A stretch of 35,618 bases of DNA from JAURDE01 sp965365285 (GCA_965365285.1 CBDUBC010000018.1:1-35618), one strand, 5' to 3'; shown: positions 25,081 to 33,734, counted from the stretch's first letter. A program made the numbers and translations. The notes: a model not told the origin generated them from the sequence alone.

Positions 25081-25836
25081 TTAGAAATAGAGAGCAAAGT
25101 CTAAGGAAGCACCAAACCATCTGAGGACTAAGCTTCTGTCTTCTCCGGATTCACTCTCATTTAATGCAGGTCTTTTAACACTGGAGAGGTTATAACTCAA
25201 CTTTAATCCGACGTGTTGGCCAACGGAAAATCGTCTGTGAAGGCCGTATTCTACTCGAAGACCAGGTCCTGAATAGCTTTGAGAGGTAAAGTTCTCCTCA
25301 AAAGTCGTATAAGTGGCGTAGACCGTAGTGGTATCAAAGAAATACTTATTGTCGATAAAGTGTTGAATAAGAGTCGAACGGTAACCTAAACCAAGTCCAA
25401 ACTGCATAAGATCCTCCGAAGTCTGATCAAGCTCTGCTGAGGCACTCGCCACCCCCTGATGTGTCTTAGCAATCTGAGAGAAATTGGCCGTGATTTTAGA
25501 GACAAGAAACTCTACCCAACCTCCGATATCCATTTTATTTCCGTATGTTAGCTCAAAACCCAGCAGTTCCGAAGCATCCATCAGGTGAGTCGTGGTTTGG
25601 ATTTGAATCCCATAGCGGTGGTTGTCTTTACTGGTATCAAAGTCTTTTAGAACTAAACCAGTAGTTTCGTTTCTCTCTGAAATCTCGACATTATCTGAGG
25701 GGACCTCATTGATAAAAAAGCTGCCGGAATCAAAATCAGCATCTAAGGAATCACTTGATCCATAAATATCTACACCCTTAATCTGGGCATGAAGGGGAAG
25801 AGAAAGGATAAATAAAATTAAAGCGATAGACTTCAT
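25081..25836 (-). CDS. Outer-membrane beta-barrel-like hypothetical protein
   Basis: A 251-residue exported protein with a signal peptide (MKSIALILFILSLPLHAQ). The mature part alternates hydrophobic and polar residues with many aromatic turns (YGIQIQTTTHL, GLRVEYGLHRRFSVG, VGLKLSYNL), and the protein ends in SLDFALYF with the terminal Phe expected by the BAM machinery. It overlaps the TolC-family gene by 4 nt (ATGA), so it is expressed with it. No named family is recognised. Confidence 0.6.
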   Translation of the reverse strand: MKSIALILFILSLPLHAQIKGVDIYGSSDSLDADFDSGSFFINEVPSDNVEISERNETTGLVLKDFDTSKDNHRYGIQIQTTTHLMDASELLGFELTYGNKMDIGGWVEFLVSKITANFSQIAKTHQGVASASAELDQTSEDLMQFGLGLGYRSTLIQHFIDNKYFFDTTTVYATYTTFEENFTSQSYSGPGLRVEYGLHRRFSVGQHVGLKLSYNLSSVKRPALNESESGEDRSLVLRWFGASLDFALYF

Positions 25837-27263
25837 TGAATAATCCGTTTTTTACTCAGGTTTTCAAAGGATTCACCAGGAAAGTTCTCGAGACCTAAAA
25901 GCTTAGAGAGCTCAATCTTTAAGGCAAGGTGACTATACATGGCCATGAGGTGTTGAATTTTAGCATCTCTAAATTCTTTAAGAATTTCAGAAAAATCCGT
26001 AAAACTCGCCTTTCTAAGAAGATAGTTATCGATCATGATATCAAGAGTCTTCTCTATATTTTTAGATCGCTCTAAAAGAAGGTCCATCTGGCTCTCGTAA
26101 TTTAGAATTTGCTGGTAATAGTCTCGCACCATTGATTGAACGACGTGGATTTTACCATCAAGCTCCTTAGAAACTTTTTTAGACTCTATAAGGGACCGTC
26201 GTGTTTTTCTGGTGTTGAGAATCCCGCCAGCTCCTGTTAATGGCCAGGTCGCCTTTATGGTTGCCACAAGTTCAATATTACTATTTCCTGGCGTTGTTTC
26301 ATATCGACTAGTAGCTCTTCCTTCATCAAAGTGATGGGCCCAAGTTCCTAGACCCACAGAGATTTTGGGTAAAGGAAGATTGTCTTTAAGTTGAATCTCG
26401 TAGGCCCTTTTGGCGACATCAAGTCTTGTCTGGACATCAAGAATTTCTGGACTAGTTTTTTTGACCATATCCAAAGCCTCTCGAATGGGAAGACTGATTT
26501 CTTTAAACTTAAGAATATCCTCTGGTAGGTAGCGAGTCCCTGGTCTATCAGTAATGTGTTGATTGACCTCTTCATCAATCGATTCAGATAATTTTTGGGC
26601 CTCAAAATGCTCTGTTTGAGTTCTAAAGTATTCTGTCCTCGACTGATAGTAATCTTGTTTAGTGATTTTTTTAAGAACGACTTTTTCTCGATTAAGCCTA
26701 TAAACAAAGGAGGCTTTTTGAAGCTGATCCCGATAAACTTTTTGAATTTCCTTATAGGTAAAGAGTTTAAAATAGAGCTTTATAAGGTCAAGCTTAAGCT
26801 CTCGTCTTTCTTCACTTAAGACATCTTTTTGTCTTTCAAGAATAGATTTAGTGTTTTGATAGGCGAGAAAGTCTTTACCCCAATTAAAAAGAGTATAATC
26901 CTCAAAACTCAAAGATAGCGAGCCGTCTGGTTCTTTAGTCGTTCTTCCCGCATCTTTAGTTCCATCCTTTAAGGTCGCGAGCCTTTGAGGTGCAGTTGAG
27001 ATAGAAATATTGAGCTTTGGCATCCAAAACTCGGTCTTGGCGTCTTGAAGATCAATTTGCAGAGTTGCATTGGTGAACTCACGAACATGTTGATCATAGT
27101 TTTCCCTTAGACCCTGCTCAACGACCTCATTTAAACTAATAGTTCGAGGTCTGATTCTTTGTCTAAAAGGAGAAGTCTTGGCCAAGTCTTGAATAAGCCC
27201 CGTATTTTGAGCATAACTTGGACTTGCCAGCCAAAGGGTAATGAAGATTAAGCGAAAAAACAT
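25833..27263 (-). CDS. TolC-family outer-membrane efflux protein
   Basis: A 476-residue exported protein with signal peptide ending SYAQ. The TolC pattern is visible: SLNEVVEQGLRENYDQ near residue 43, a beta strand with PKLNISIS, long alpha helices rich in Glu/Lys/Leu, and the second repeat beginning at SLPIREALDMVKKTSPEI near 260 with LPKISVGLG strands. It should trimerise into a barrel plus periplasmic tunnel for efflux or secretion. No membrane-fusion protein or inner-membrane pump is adjacent, so the partner is elsewhere. The downstream barrel protein is translationally linked. Confidence 0.8.
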   Translation of the reverse strand: MFFRLIFITLWLASPSYAQNTGLIQDLAKTSPFRQRIRPRTISLNEVVEQGLRENYDQHVREFTNATLQIDLQDAKTEFWMPKLNISISTAPQRLATLKDGTKDAGRTTKEPDGSLSLSFEDYTLFNWGKDFLAYQNTKSILERQKDVLSEERRELKLDLIKLYFKLFTYKEIQKVYRDQLQKASFVYRLNREKVVLKKITKQDYYQSRTEYFRTQTEHFEAQKLSESIDEEVNQHITDRPGTRYLPEDILKFKEISLPIREALDMVKKTSPEILDVQTRLDVAKRAYEIQLKDNLPLPKISVGLGTWAHHFDEGRATSRYETTPGNSNIELVATIKATWPLTGAGGILNTRKTRRSLIESKKVSKELDGKIHVVQSMVRDYYQQILNYESQMDLLLERSKNIEKTLDIMIDNYLLRKASFTDFSEILKEFRDAKIQHLMAMYSHLALKIELSKLLGLENFPGESFENLSKKRIIQ

Positions 27264-27329
27264 CCTTACTTTTTCCCTGATTATAATGATTTACATCAAG
27301 GATAGAGCAGATGATTCGATTTGGCGACT

Positions 27330-27671
27330 TTAGATCGTGATTCCTGGACAACCTTTACGAACGATCTCTTCATCAGTATTCATGATTTTTTGACGTGTCA
27401 GATAAAGCTCTCTTCGAAGATTGATAAAGTTCTCTTCAAGCTTATCTACAATGGACTGCTTCTCAATGGGAGTGATTTTACGAAGTCTTCTATTTCGATC
27501 GATAAGACCGAGTATTTTATTTTTTACACCAATCTTCTTGATACGATCATCCAAAAGCTCTTCGCATTTGGTAGTGAAAGATGGGTCTTCAATAACAGAT
27601 CGAGTCCTATCCTTTGCAAAAAGGGATAGAGGTAGAAAATAAACGAGCCAAAGGGTTAAGAAGTATTTCAT
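27330..27671 (-). CDS. Small secreted hypothetical protein
   Basis: A 113-residue protein with signal peptide (YFLTLWLVYFLPLSLFA). The mature part is charged and helical, with two Cys (about 36 and 108) that could form a disulfide. Motif-like stretches include LIDRNRRLRKITPIEKQ. It is separated from the TolC-family gene by 66 bp and may be its upstream operon partner. No family is recognised. It lies 191 bp from the divergent kdsB gene. Confidence 0.5.
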   Translation of the reverse strand: MKYFLTLWLVYFLPLSLFAKDRTRSVIEDPSFTTKCEELLDDRIKKIGVKNKILGLIDRNRRLRKITPIEKQSIVDKLEENFINLRRELYLTRQKIMNTDEEIVRKGCPGITI

Positions 27672-27785
27672 TTTTAGTGACCTTTGCTCAATTCTAACAC
27701 ATCACATATAAGGTCCGTGAAGTGATGGAAAAACATGCAAGGGCTAACTATCTGAAAATATGAAAAAAGGAAGTTTGTTACTTTT

Positions 27786-27839
27786 ATAAGTCCTCAGGGT
27801 TTTTCTTTTGAAATTCCCCTGCTTATGTTAATAAGGAGG
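27786..27839 (+). promoter_or_regulatory. Candidate two-state leader sequestering a Shine-Dalgarno
   Basis: CCTGCTTAT (27818-27826) can pair with ATAAGGAGG (27831-27839) across loop GTTA with one G:G mismatch, hiding AGGAGG (27834-27839). The same arm, as CCCTG plus CTTAT (27817-27826), can instead pair upstream with CAGGG (27795-27799) and ATAAG (27786-27790), with bulge TCCT, freeing the site. These two folds exclude each other. It sits in the 191-bp gap before kdsB. Confidence 0.4.
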
Positions 27840-27862
27840 ATCATCTAATTGGGAAGTACGTT

Positions 27863-28687
27863 GTGGAGGTAAGAAAAGTCCTCATTCTAATTCCTGCTAG
27901 ATTTGCTTCAACAAGATTTCCTGGGAAGCCCCTAGTCATGCTTGGAAAAAAGAGTATGGTGCAAAGGGTTTTTGAAAACTGTTTAAAAGTTCAGGAAATG
28001 GCAAATCTTGAAGGACCAAGTCAAGTTTCAAATGAAACCAGTAAAGTCGACCCCCTAAAAATAGAAGTTAGCCCCTACGTCATAACCGATGACGACCGAA
28101 TTCAGGAGCATGTTCTTGGTTTTGGCGGCAAAGTGATGAGAGTGGATGACGAAGTTTTAACGGGTACAGAAAGAATTGAACTCGCCTATAAACGTTATTT
28201 TAAAGATCAGCCATACGATCTTGTCATCAACGTTCAAGGAGATGAGCCCCTTCTAGGTCCTCAAGATATTTTAAAATCGATTCAATTTCATCTTGATGCC
28301 CCTTGGGATATCGTGACTATGGTGAAGAGAAAATTGAATCACGATCAAGAATTTTTAAATCCAAATAGAGTAAAGGCCATCTATTCTGAGAAATCAGGAG
28401 AGTGTCATTTCTTTACCCGTGCCCCGATGCCTCATAAAAGGGCCATAAATAAAGAAGATAAATGGTTCCTCCATATTGGTTTTTATTCATATAAGCCCTC
28501 TGCTCTAGAAGGGTTTTGTGCAGCACCTCCCTCTCAATATGAGTTATACGAAGGGCTTGAGCAATTAAGGGCCATTGAGCATGGTTTAAGAATCGGTGCA
28601 ATTGAAGTAAATAGTGAATTAATTGGTATAGACACCCCTGAAGATGTGTCGATTGTTGAAGGAGTTTTGAGTGAGCAAGAAAAATAA
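27863..28687 (+). CDS. kdsB: 3-deoxy-manno-octulosonate cytidylyltransferase
   Basis: A 274-residue cytoplasmic enzyme activating Kdo with CTP to CMP-Kdo for the LPS core. Motifs are LIPARFASTRFPGKPL near the N-terminus, FGGKVMRVDDEVLTGTERIE, INVQGDEPLL, FFTRAPMPH and GIDTPEDV near the end. About 20 extra residues (MANLEGPSQVSNETSK region) lie between the first two motifs compared with typical 250-residue forms. GTG at 27863 is the best start by homology and has only GGAAG before it; the strong AGGAGG is 24 nt upstream. It overlaps pyrG by 17 bp. Confidence 0.9.
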   Translation: MEVRKVLILIPARFASTRFPGKPLVMLGKKSMVQRVFENCLKVQEMANLEGPSQVSNETSKVDPLKIEVSPYVITDDDRIQEHVLGFGGKVMRVDDEVLTGTERIELAYKRYFKDQPYDLVINVQGDEPLLGPQDILKSIQFHLDAPWDIVTMVKRKLNHDQEFLNPNRVKAIYSEKSGECHFFTRAPMPHKRAINKEDKWFLHIGFYSYKPSALEGFCAAPPSQYELYEGLEQLRAIEHGLRIGAIEVNSELIGIDTPEDVSIVEGVLSEQEK

Positions 28688-30263
28688 TAAGAAGTACATC
28701 TTTGTAACTGGAGGGGTTTCTTCTTCCCTTGGTAAAGGGCTTGCTGCTGCTAGTATTGCTGGTCTTCTCGAAAGACGAGGAATTAAAGTTAATATGCTAA
28801 AAATGGATCCATATATTAACGTAGATCCAGGGACGATGAGTCCAACTCAACATGGGGAAGTTTTTGTAACCGATGATGGTGCAGAAACCGATCTCGATCT
28901 TGGGCACTATGAAAGATTCACTTCACTAACTCTCTCTCGAAAATCAAACTTCACCACTGGACAAGTTTATGTTCAAGTTATTGATAACGAAAGAGAAGGA
29001 AAATACCTTGGAAAAACCGTTCAGGTTGTTCCTCACGTAACAGATGAAATCAAAAGAAGAATCCACCTTGCTGCTGAAGATGCTGATCTTCTTATGGCAG
29101 AGATCGGAGGAACAGTAGGAGATATTGAATCTCTTCCCTTTATGGAATCGATTAGACAATTTGCTCTTGATGTAGGTCTAGAGAACGTTTGTTTTATTCA
29201 CCTGGTTCTTATTCCTTATCTAAATGCAGCAGGAGAACTTAAGTCTAAACCAGCTCAACACTCGGTTAAAGAACTAAGGTCCATTGGTCTTTTCCCAAAT
29301 ATTATTCTTTGTCGATCTGATCGAGAAATTGATAATCCTCTTCTTGATAAACTCGCTCTATTTTGTAACGTTCCTAGAAACCAGATTTTTCAATCGATAG
29401 ATCTAAATTCCATTTATAAAGTTCCAATTGAATTACATAGACAAGGTCTTGATGAAAAAATCACCGAACTTCTTGGGATCTGGGCCGCTCGACCAAAAAT
29501 TGGAGACCTTGAAAAAGTTGTTTATAATTTTGATAACCCAAAAAGAACCGTAAAAATTGGAATCGTAGGAAAATATACAGAACTTATTGAATCTTATAAG
29601 TCTCTTGATGAAGCTCTTAATCACGGTGCTATCGCCAATCAAGCTAAGCTAGAGCCTATCTATATTGATGCCGATGAAGAAAAAGATCTCAGTAAAACTC
29701 TTTCTGAAGTGGGTGGTATCCTTGTTCCAGGTGGGTTTGGAGAGAGAGGTACGGAAGGAAAGATCAAGGCAATTCAATACGCTAGAGAAAATAATATTCC
29801 ATTTTTCGGAATATGCTTAGGGATGCAACTTGCTCTTATTGAATACGCTCGAAACGTTGCCGGTATAAAAAATGCAACGAGTGAAGAATTTGAAAAAAAT
29901 GGAGACTTTGTTGTTCACTACATGGAAGGACAAAGTAAAGAGGGTGCCAAAGGTGGAAGCATGCGTTTAGGTGCCTACGACTGCCATATTGTGAAAGGTA
30001 CACTTGCTTATAAAATCTATGGATCTGAAGCAATTTCAGAAAGACACCGACACAGACTGGAAGTGAACAACGAACTTTTACCTGAGATTATCAAAAAAGG
30101 ACTTATAGTATCTGGTAAGAATGATAAACTAAACCTTGTGGAACTGATTGAGCTTGAGGATCATCCTCACTTTATTGCATGTCAGTATCACCCAGAGTTT
30201 AAGTCAAGACCATTTAGACCTCACCCTCTATTTGAGTCTTTTATTCGTGCTAGCTTAAGTTGA
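28671..30263 (+). CDS. pyrG: CTP synthase
   Basis: A 530-residue enzyme converting UTP, ATP and glutamine to CTP. The synthase P-loop region is TGGVSSSLGKG near residues 13-23, with KMDPYINVDPGTMSP after it. The glutamine amidotransferase part has Cys382 in GICLGMQ and His507/Glu509 in CQYHPEF, a complete triad. GGAG six bases before the GTG start lies within kdsB. Placing it between kdsB and kdsA is common in proteobacteria, since KdsB consumes CTP. Confidence 0.95.
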   Translation: MSKKNNKKYIFVTGGVSSSLGKGLAAASIAGLLERRGIKVNMLKMDPYINVDPGTMSPTQHGEVFVTDDGAETDLDLGHYERFTSLTLSRKSNFTTGQVYVQVIDNEREGKYLGKTVQVVPHVTDEIKRRIHLAAEDADLLMAEIGGTVGDIESLPFMESIRQFALDVGLENVCFIHLVLIPYLNAAGELKSKPAQHSVKELRSIGLFPNIILCRSDREIDNPLLDKLALFCNVPRNQIFQSIDLNSIYKVPIELHRQGLDEKITELLGIWAARPKIGDLEKVVYNFDNPKRTVKIGIVGKYTELIESYKSLDEALNHGAIANQAKLEPIYIDADEEKDLSKTLSEVGGILVPGGFGERGTEGKIKAIQYARENNIPFFGICLGMQLALIEYARNVAGIKNATSEEFEKNGDFVVHYMEGQSKEGAKGGSMRLGAYDCHIVKGTLAYKIYGSEAISERHRHRLEVNNELLPEIIKKGLIVSGKNDKLNLVELIELEDHPHFIACQYHPEFKSRPFRPHPLFESFIRASLS

Positions 30264-30273
30264 AGGGAATTTT

Positions 30274-31074
30274 ATGAAAAAGATGGATTTTTTTATTGGA
30301 CCATGTGTCCTGGAGAGTAAAGATTTAGCTATTGAAATTGCTACCGAGCTTACTCAAAAACTTGCTCCCTATGAAAATCGAATTAATCTTACGTTCAAAG
30401 GTAGCTTTGATAAGGCCAATCGAAGTTCAATTAATAGCTACCGAGGTCCTGGTATTGCAGAAGGTTTAAAAATCCTCTCTCATATTAAAGATACTTTCTC
30501 TCTGCCGGTTCTCACAGATTTTCATACACCTGATCAAGCGATGGAAGTTGCTGAAGTTTGTGATGTCCTTCAAATTCCAGCCTTTCTTTGTCGTCAAACT
30601 GACATGATTGTAGAAGGGGCCAAAGCCTGCGCTAAATACAATCGAATCTTAAAGATTAAAAAAGGACAATTTCTTAGTCCTGAAGAAACCGGAAATATAG
30701 TTGAAAAAGCCTCAAACTTTATTCCTAAGGAACATATTTTATTGACAGAAAGAGGAAGCTCATTTGGGTATAATAACCTTATCGTTGATATGGCCTCTTT
30801 TAGTATTATGAAAAGCTTTGGGGTAAAGACTGTGCACGATGCCACTCACTGCGTCCAAAAACCAGGTGGGCTAGGAGATAAAACGGGTGGAAAAAGAGAA
30901 CAAATTAAAGTTCTTGCCAGAGCGGCCGTCGCTGCAGGCGCAGATGCCATCTTTATGGAAACTCACCCAGAACCAGAAAAAGCTCTGAGTGATGCTTCAA
31001 CTTGTTTACCACTAACAGAGGTAGAAAGTATCGTAAGTGATCTCCTAAAAATATACGAGGTCCTTCATGCCTAG
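30274..31074 (+). CDS. kdsA: 3-deoxy-8-phosphooctulonate synthase
   Basis: A 266-residue aldolase condensing phosphoenolpyruvate and arabinose-5-phosphate to Kdo-8-phosphate. FIGPCVLESKDLA is at residues 7-19. Cys11 in this loop marks the metal-dependent class (as in Aquifex aeolicus); the metal-free E. coli enzyme has Asn there. Other motifs are FKGSFDKANRSS, LTDFHTP, QIPAFLCRQTD and DATHCVQKPGG. GAAGGGAA precedes the ATG. It overlaps kdsC by 8 bp. Confidence 0.95.
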   Translation: MKKMDFFIGPCVLESKDLAIEIATELTQKLAPYENRINLTFKGSFDKANRSSINSYRGPGIAEGLKILSHIKDTFSLPVLTDFHTPDQAMEVAEVCDVLQIPAFLCRQTDMIVEGAKACAKYNRILKIKKGQFLSPEETGNIVEKASNFIPKEHILLTERGSSFGYNNLIVDMASFSIMKSFGVKTVHDATHCVQKPGGLGDKTGGKREQIKVLARAAVAAGADAIFMETHPEPEKALSDASTCLPLTEVESIVSDLLKIYEVLHA

Positions 31075-31609
31075 AGATCTAAAAGTCGAGGCATTAAATC
31101 ATAAAGATAAACTAAGTAAGATTAAAGTCGCTCTTTTTGATGTGGATGGAATTCTAACGGATGGCCATATCCACTGGGATGGAGAAGCGGTAGGCTTTAA
31201 CCGATCCACTCATACTTTAGATGGTTATGGACTTAAAGTTCTTCGAAACGCTGGACTTAAAGTCGGAATCATTACCGGTGGAAATAGTATTGGGGTTGAA
31301 AAAAGATTCAAAGATAATCTCAACCTTGATTATGTTTTTATGGGTAATGAAGACAAGAGAGAAGCTTTTAAAGCGGTTATGGATGATGGATTTTCTGCAG
31401 AAGAAATACTTTATATGGGAGATGAGTTTTTTGATATTCCTCTCCTCAAAAAAGCTGGATTTTCGGCAACTGTGCCTTTGGCCAGCATTGAAGTTCAGGA
31501 TGTCGTTGATTACGTGACGGAAAGAATGCCAGGTCAAGCGCCTGCCCGAGAAGTCATCGATATGGTGAGATATGCACAAGGAATTGTTCCTGAGGTTCCT
31601 GAGTTTTAG
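31067..31609 (+). CDS. kdsC: Kdo-8-phosphate phosphatase (HAD family)
   Basis: A 180-residue HAD phosphatase releasing Kdo from Kdo-8-phosphate. Asp25 and Asp27 in FDVDGILTDG are the nucleophile and acid/base. LDGYGLKVLRNAG and IITGGNS form motif II, Lys in EDKREAF motif III, and MGDEFFDIPLLK motif IV. There is no cap domain, as usual for the tetrameric C0 type. The ATG lies inside kdsA, so the three Kdo genes are coupled. Confidence 0.92.
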   Translation: MPRDLKVEALNHKDKLSKIKVALFDVDGILTDGHIHWDGEAVGFNRSTHTLDGYGLKVLRNAGLKVGIITGGNSIGVEKRFKDNLNLDYVFMGNEDKREAFKAVMDDGFSAEEILYMGDEFFDIPLLKKAGFSATVPLASIEVQDVVDYVTERMPGQAPAREVIDMVRYAQGIVPEVPEF

Positions 31610-31617
31610 GATTGATC

Positions 31618-31878
31618 ATGTCTTTTAATGAAGAAAAATTTCGACTCATACTAGAAAATGAATACGATTGGCCTAGCCATTACACCTTCAAGTTCATTGT
31701 TCCGACTGACCAAGTGGAAGAGATGAAAAATATTTTTAAAGACCATGATCCTAAGTTAAGACCGTCACGTAAAGGAAATTACACGAGTGTGACCTATCAA
31801 ATAGAAATTAAGGAGACCCAAGAGGTGATTGATTTCTATATCCATGCTTCTAAGATCAAAGGATGTATTTCATTATGA
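31618..31878 (+). CDS. DUF493/YbeD-family protein
   Basis: An 86-residue small cytoplasmic protein. The pattern WPSHYTFKFIVPTDQ, RPSRKGNYTSVTYQIEI and IDFYIHASKIKGCISL matches the YbeD/DUF493 ferredoxin-like fold, whose role is not established (a regulatory domain has been suggested from its ACT-like shape). AGGA six bases before the ATG at 31618 decides the start; a TTG six bases earlier is in frame but less likely. Its stop overlaps the gpsA start. Confidence 0.8.
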   Translation: MSFNEEKFRLILENEYDWPSHYTFKFIVPTDQVEEMKNIFKDHDPKLRPSRKGNYTSVTYQIEIKETQEVIDFYIHASKIKGCISL

Positions 31879-32909
31879 GTAATCAAACGGCACTAATAGT
31901 TGGATCTGGAGCTTTTGGAACTTCCATTGCCTCGGTTCTAGCTAACAACTTTAAGAAAGTCATTCTCATGGTACGATCTCAAGAGATATATGACGGTTTA
32001 AAAAATGATGGTGAAAATAGTATCTATCTTCCTGGTCACAAGCTGAGCCCTAATATTGTTCCTGCTCTAAGCTGGGAGGAGGTTGATCAACTTAGCGAAA
32101 ATAAGATCGAACTTATGGTTTCAGGTCTTCCTACCCAGGCACTGAAGCAATATTTCACGGAAAATAATGAGCGATTTACTCAATATTTTAATCAAAATAT
32201 TCCTCTCGTATCTCTTTCTAAAGGGATCGATGTAGAAACTCTTGAGCTACCTGATGATGTATTTGGTAGTTTGTTTCCAGGTCATTCAGAGAAGATCCTC
32301 TACCTTTCTGGACCAAGCTACGCCGAGGAGATCCTCGAAGAGCAAATCACGCTGGTTGCTCTCGCTGGAAAATCTAAAAAAGTGTTAGAAGCAACGGCAT
32401 CTATGCTAGATACCTCCTATTTTAGAGTTATGCTCAATTACGATATTAAGGGAGTTCTTCTTGGTGGTGCTCTTAAAAACCTTCTTGCCATTAGCGGTGG
32501 TATTTTAGAAGGACTAGGCTTTAACCACAATACCAGAGCGGCACTCATCACTAGAGGAATCAATGAAATGCTTCGTTTTGGACTTGTCTATAATGCTAGA
32601 CCTGAAACTTTTTACGGCTTATCGGGAATGGGTGATCTTATTCTTACCGTGACTGGAAACTTGAGTCGAAATAAGGCCTTTGGTATTGAGCTTGCTAAAG
32701 GAAGAAAGGCCAAAGAAATTTTAGGGAGTCAAAGGTTTGTTGTTGAGGGATACAAGACTACTGAAGCTGCTTATAAAATCGCTCTTAAATATGATATTGC
32801 TGCAAGAATGACTACAGGGCTCTATGGAGTGCTTTATGAGGATAAAAACCCTCTTGAAGTCATCAAAAATCTCATGAAAGTTCCGACTCGATTTGAAGTA
32901 GGAAATTAA
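31875..32909 (+). CDS. gpsA: Glycerol-3-phosphate dehydrogenase [NAD(P)+]
   Basis: A 344-residue enzyme reducing dihydroxyacetone phosphate to sn-glycerol-3-phosphate for phospholipid synthesis. The nucleotide fold is IVGSGAFGTSIASVL near the N-terminus; LSGPSYAEEI, GGALKNLLAI with the catalytic Lys, and GLSGMGDLILT are family signatures. The ATG at 31875 overlaps the preceding stop as ATGA; an in-frame ATG at 31863 would add MYFI and overlap more, so it is less likely. It ends the Kdo/phospholipid-precursor operon. Confidence 0.95.
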   Translation: MSNQTALIVGSGAFGTSIASVLANNFKKVILMVRSQEIYDGLKNDGENSIYLPGHKLSPNIVPALSWEEVDQLSENKIELMVSGLPTQALKQYFTENNERFTQYFNQNIPLVSLSKGIDVETLELPDDVFGSLFPGHSEKILYLSGPSYAEEILEEQITLVALAGKSKKVLEATASMLDTSYFRVMLNYDIKGVLLGGALKNLLAISGGILEGLGFNHNTRAALITRGINEMLRFGLVYNARPETFYGLSGMGDLILTVTGNLSRNKAFGIELAKGRKAKEILGSQRFVVEGYKTTEAAYKIALKYDIAARMTTGLYGVLYEDKNPLEVIKNLMKVPTRFEVGN

Positions 32910-32960
32910 GATTATTTAGCTATTAAAGACCACTTAATTTTATCCGATAAATTATTCAAT

Positions 32961-33350
32961 ATGAAAAATTTAGATAAATTTAAAGTCCTAGTTATTGACG
33001 ATGAAAAAGACATTACCGACCTTCTTGTTGAAATTATGTCTGACCACCCAACCCTTGAGGTAACCGAGAGGAATCTCCCAAATGAGGCTATCGCTTTATT
33101 GAATGAAGAGCCTTTTGACCTTGTTCTGACGGATTTTAGAATGCCACAAATGAACGGGGGAGAGCTGATTCGTCATGTGCGAGAAAAAAGTTCTCAAAAC
33201 AGAGAGATTCCTATTCTTTTTGTTACGGCCAACCCCAATGAGGCAAAGCAGTTTACATTGGAGTATGAGGATATCCATATTCTAGAAAAACCAATACACT
33301 TCGAGGCATTGGCAAAAATGATCATTAAAACATTAATGAATAAGAGATAA
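32961..33350 (+). CDS. Single-domain response regulator (first of tandem pair)
   Basis: A 129-residue receiver domain without output. Asp13-Asp14, Asp58 (LVLTDFRMPQMNGG), Thr89 (LFVTAN) and Lys110 (ILEKPI) form a complete phosphorylation site. CheY-like regulators of this kind relay phosphoryl groups or act by protein binding. No Shine-Dalgarno is visible before the ATG; the leader is A/T-rich (GATAAATTATTCAAT). It sits 51 bp after gpsA and 3 bp before a paralogue. Confidence 0.9.
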   Translation: MKNLDKFKVLVIDDEKDITDLLVEIMSDHPTLEVTERNLPNEAIALLNEEPFDLVLTDFRMPQMNGGELIRHVREKSSQNREIPILFVTANPNEAKQFTLEYEDIHILEKPIHFEALAKMIIKTLMNKR

Positions 33351-33353
33351 TTT

Positions 33354-33734
33354 ATGGATGAGCCCTTTAAAATTTTAATTATTGATGATGAAGCCTCAAT
33401 TGTGGAGCTTCTGAATTATATGATTGAGCGAAATCCCTCAATGAAGGCCACAACCACGACTGATCCAGCTGATGCAATGACTTTTATGGATAATGAAAAG
33501 TTTGATCTCGTCCTGACAGATTTTCATATGCCAAAACTTAATGGTGGACAATTGGTTCGCTACACAAGACTAGCGAGTCTACAAAATAAAGATACACCTA
33601 TTCTTTTTATAACTTCTAATCCAGAAAAAACAGAGGAGTTTGTGAAGACTTTTGAAAGAATACATATTCTTCAAAAGCCAGTTTCTGTTAAGAAACTTTC
33701 TTCCTATATCATCAAAACACTCATGGCGATGTAA
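33354..33734 (+). CDS. Single-domain response regulator (second of tandem pair)
   Basis: A 126-residue receiver domain. Asp11-Asp12, Asp56 (LVLTDFHMPKLNGG), Thr87 and Lys108 are intact. It shares long identical stretches with the preceding gene (FDLVLTDF, PILF, IIKTLM), so the pair arose by tandem duplication. Alpha-4 residues after Thr differ (TANPNEAKQF against TSNPEKTEEF), which may give different partners. Its 3' end overlaps dsbD by 14 bp. Confidence 0.9.
   Translation: MDEPFKILIIDDEASIVELLNYMIERNPSMKATTTTDPADAMTFMDNEKFDLVLTDFHMPKLNGGQLVRYTRLASLQNKDTPILFITSNPEKTEEFVKTFERIHILQKPVSVKKLSSYIIKTLMAM

Noticed and set aside
27672..27862. tRNA or small RNA gene in the longest gap
   Set aside because: No cloverleaf or acceptor pairing seen; the only structure is the leader described before kdsB.
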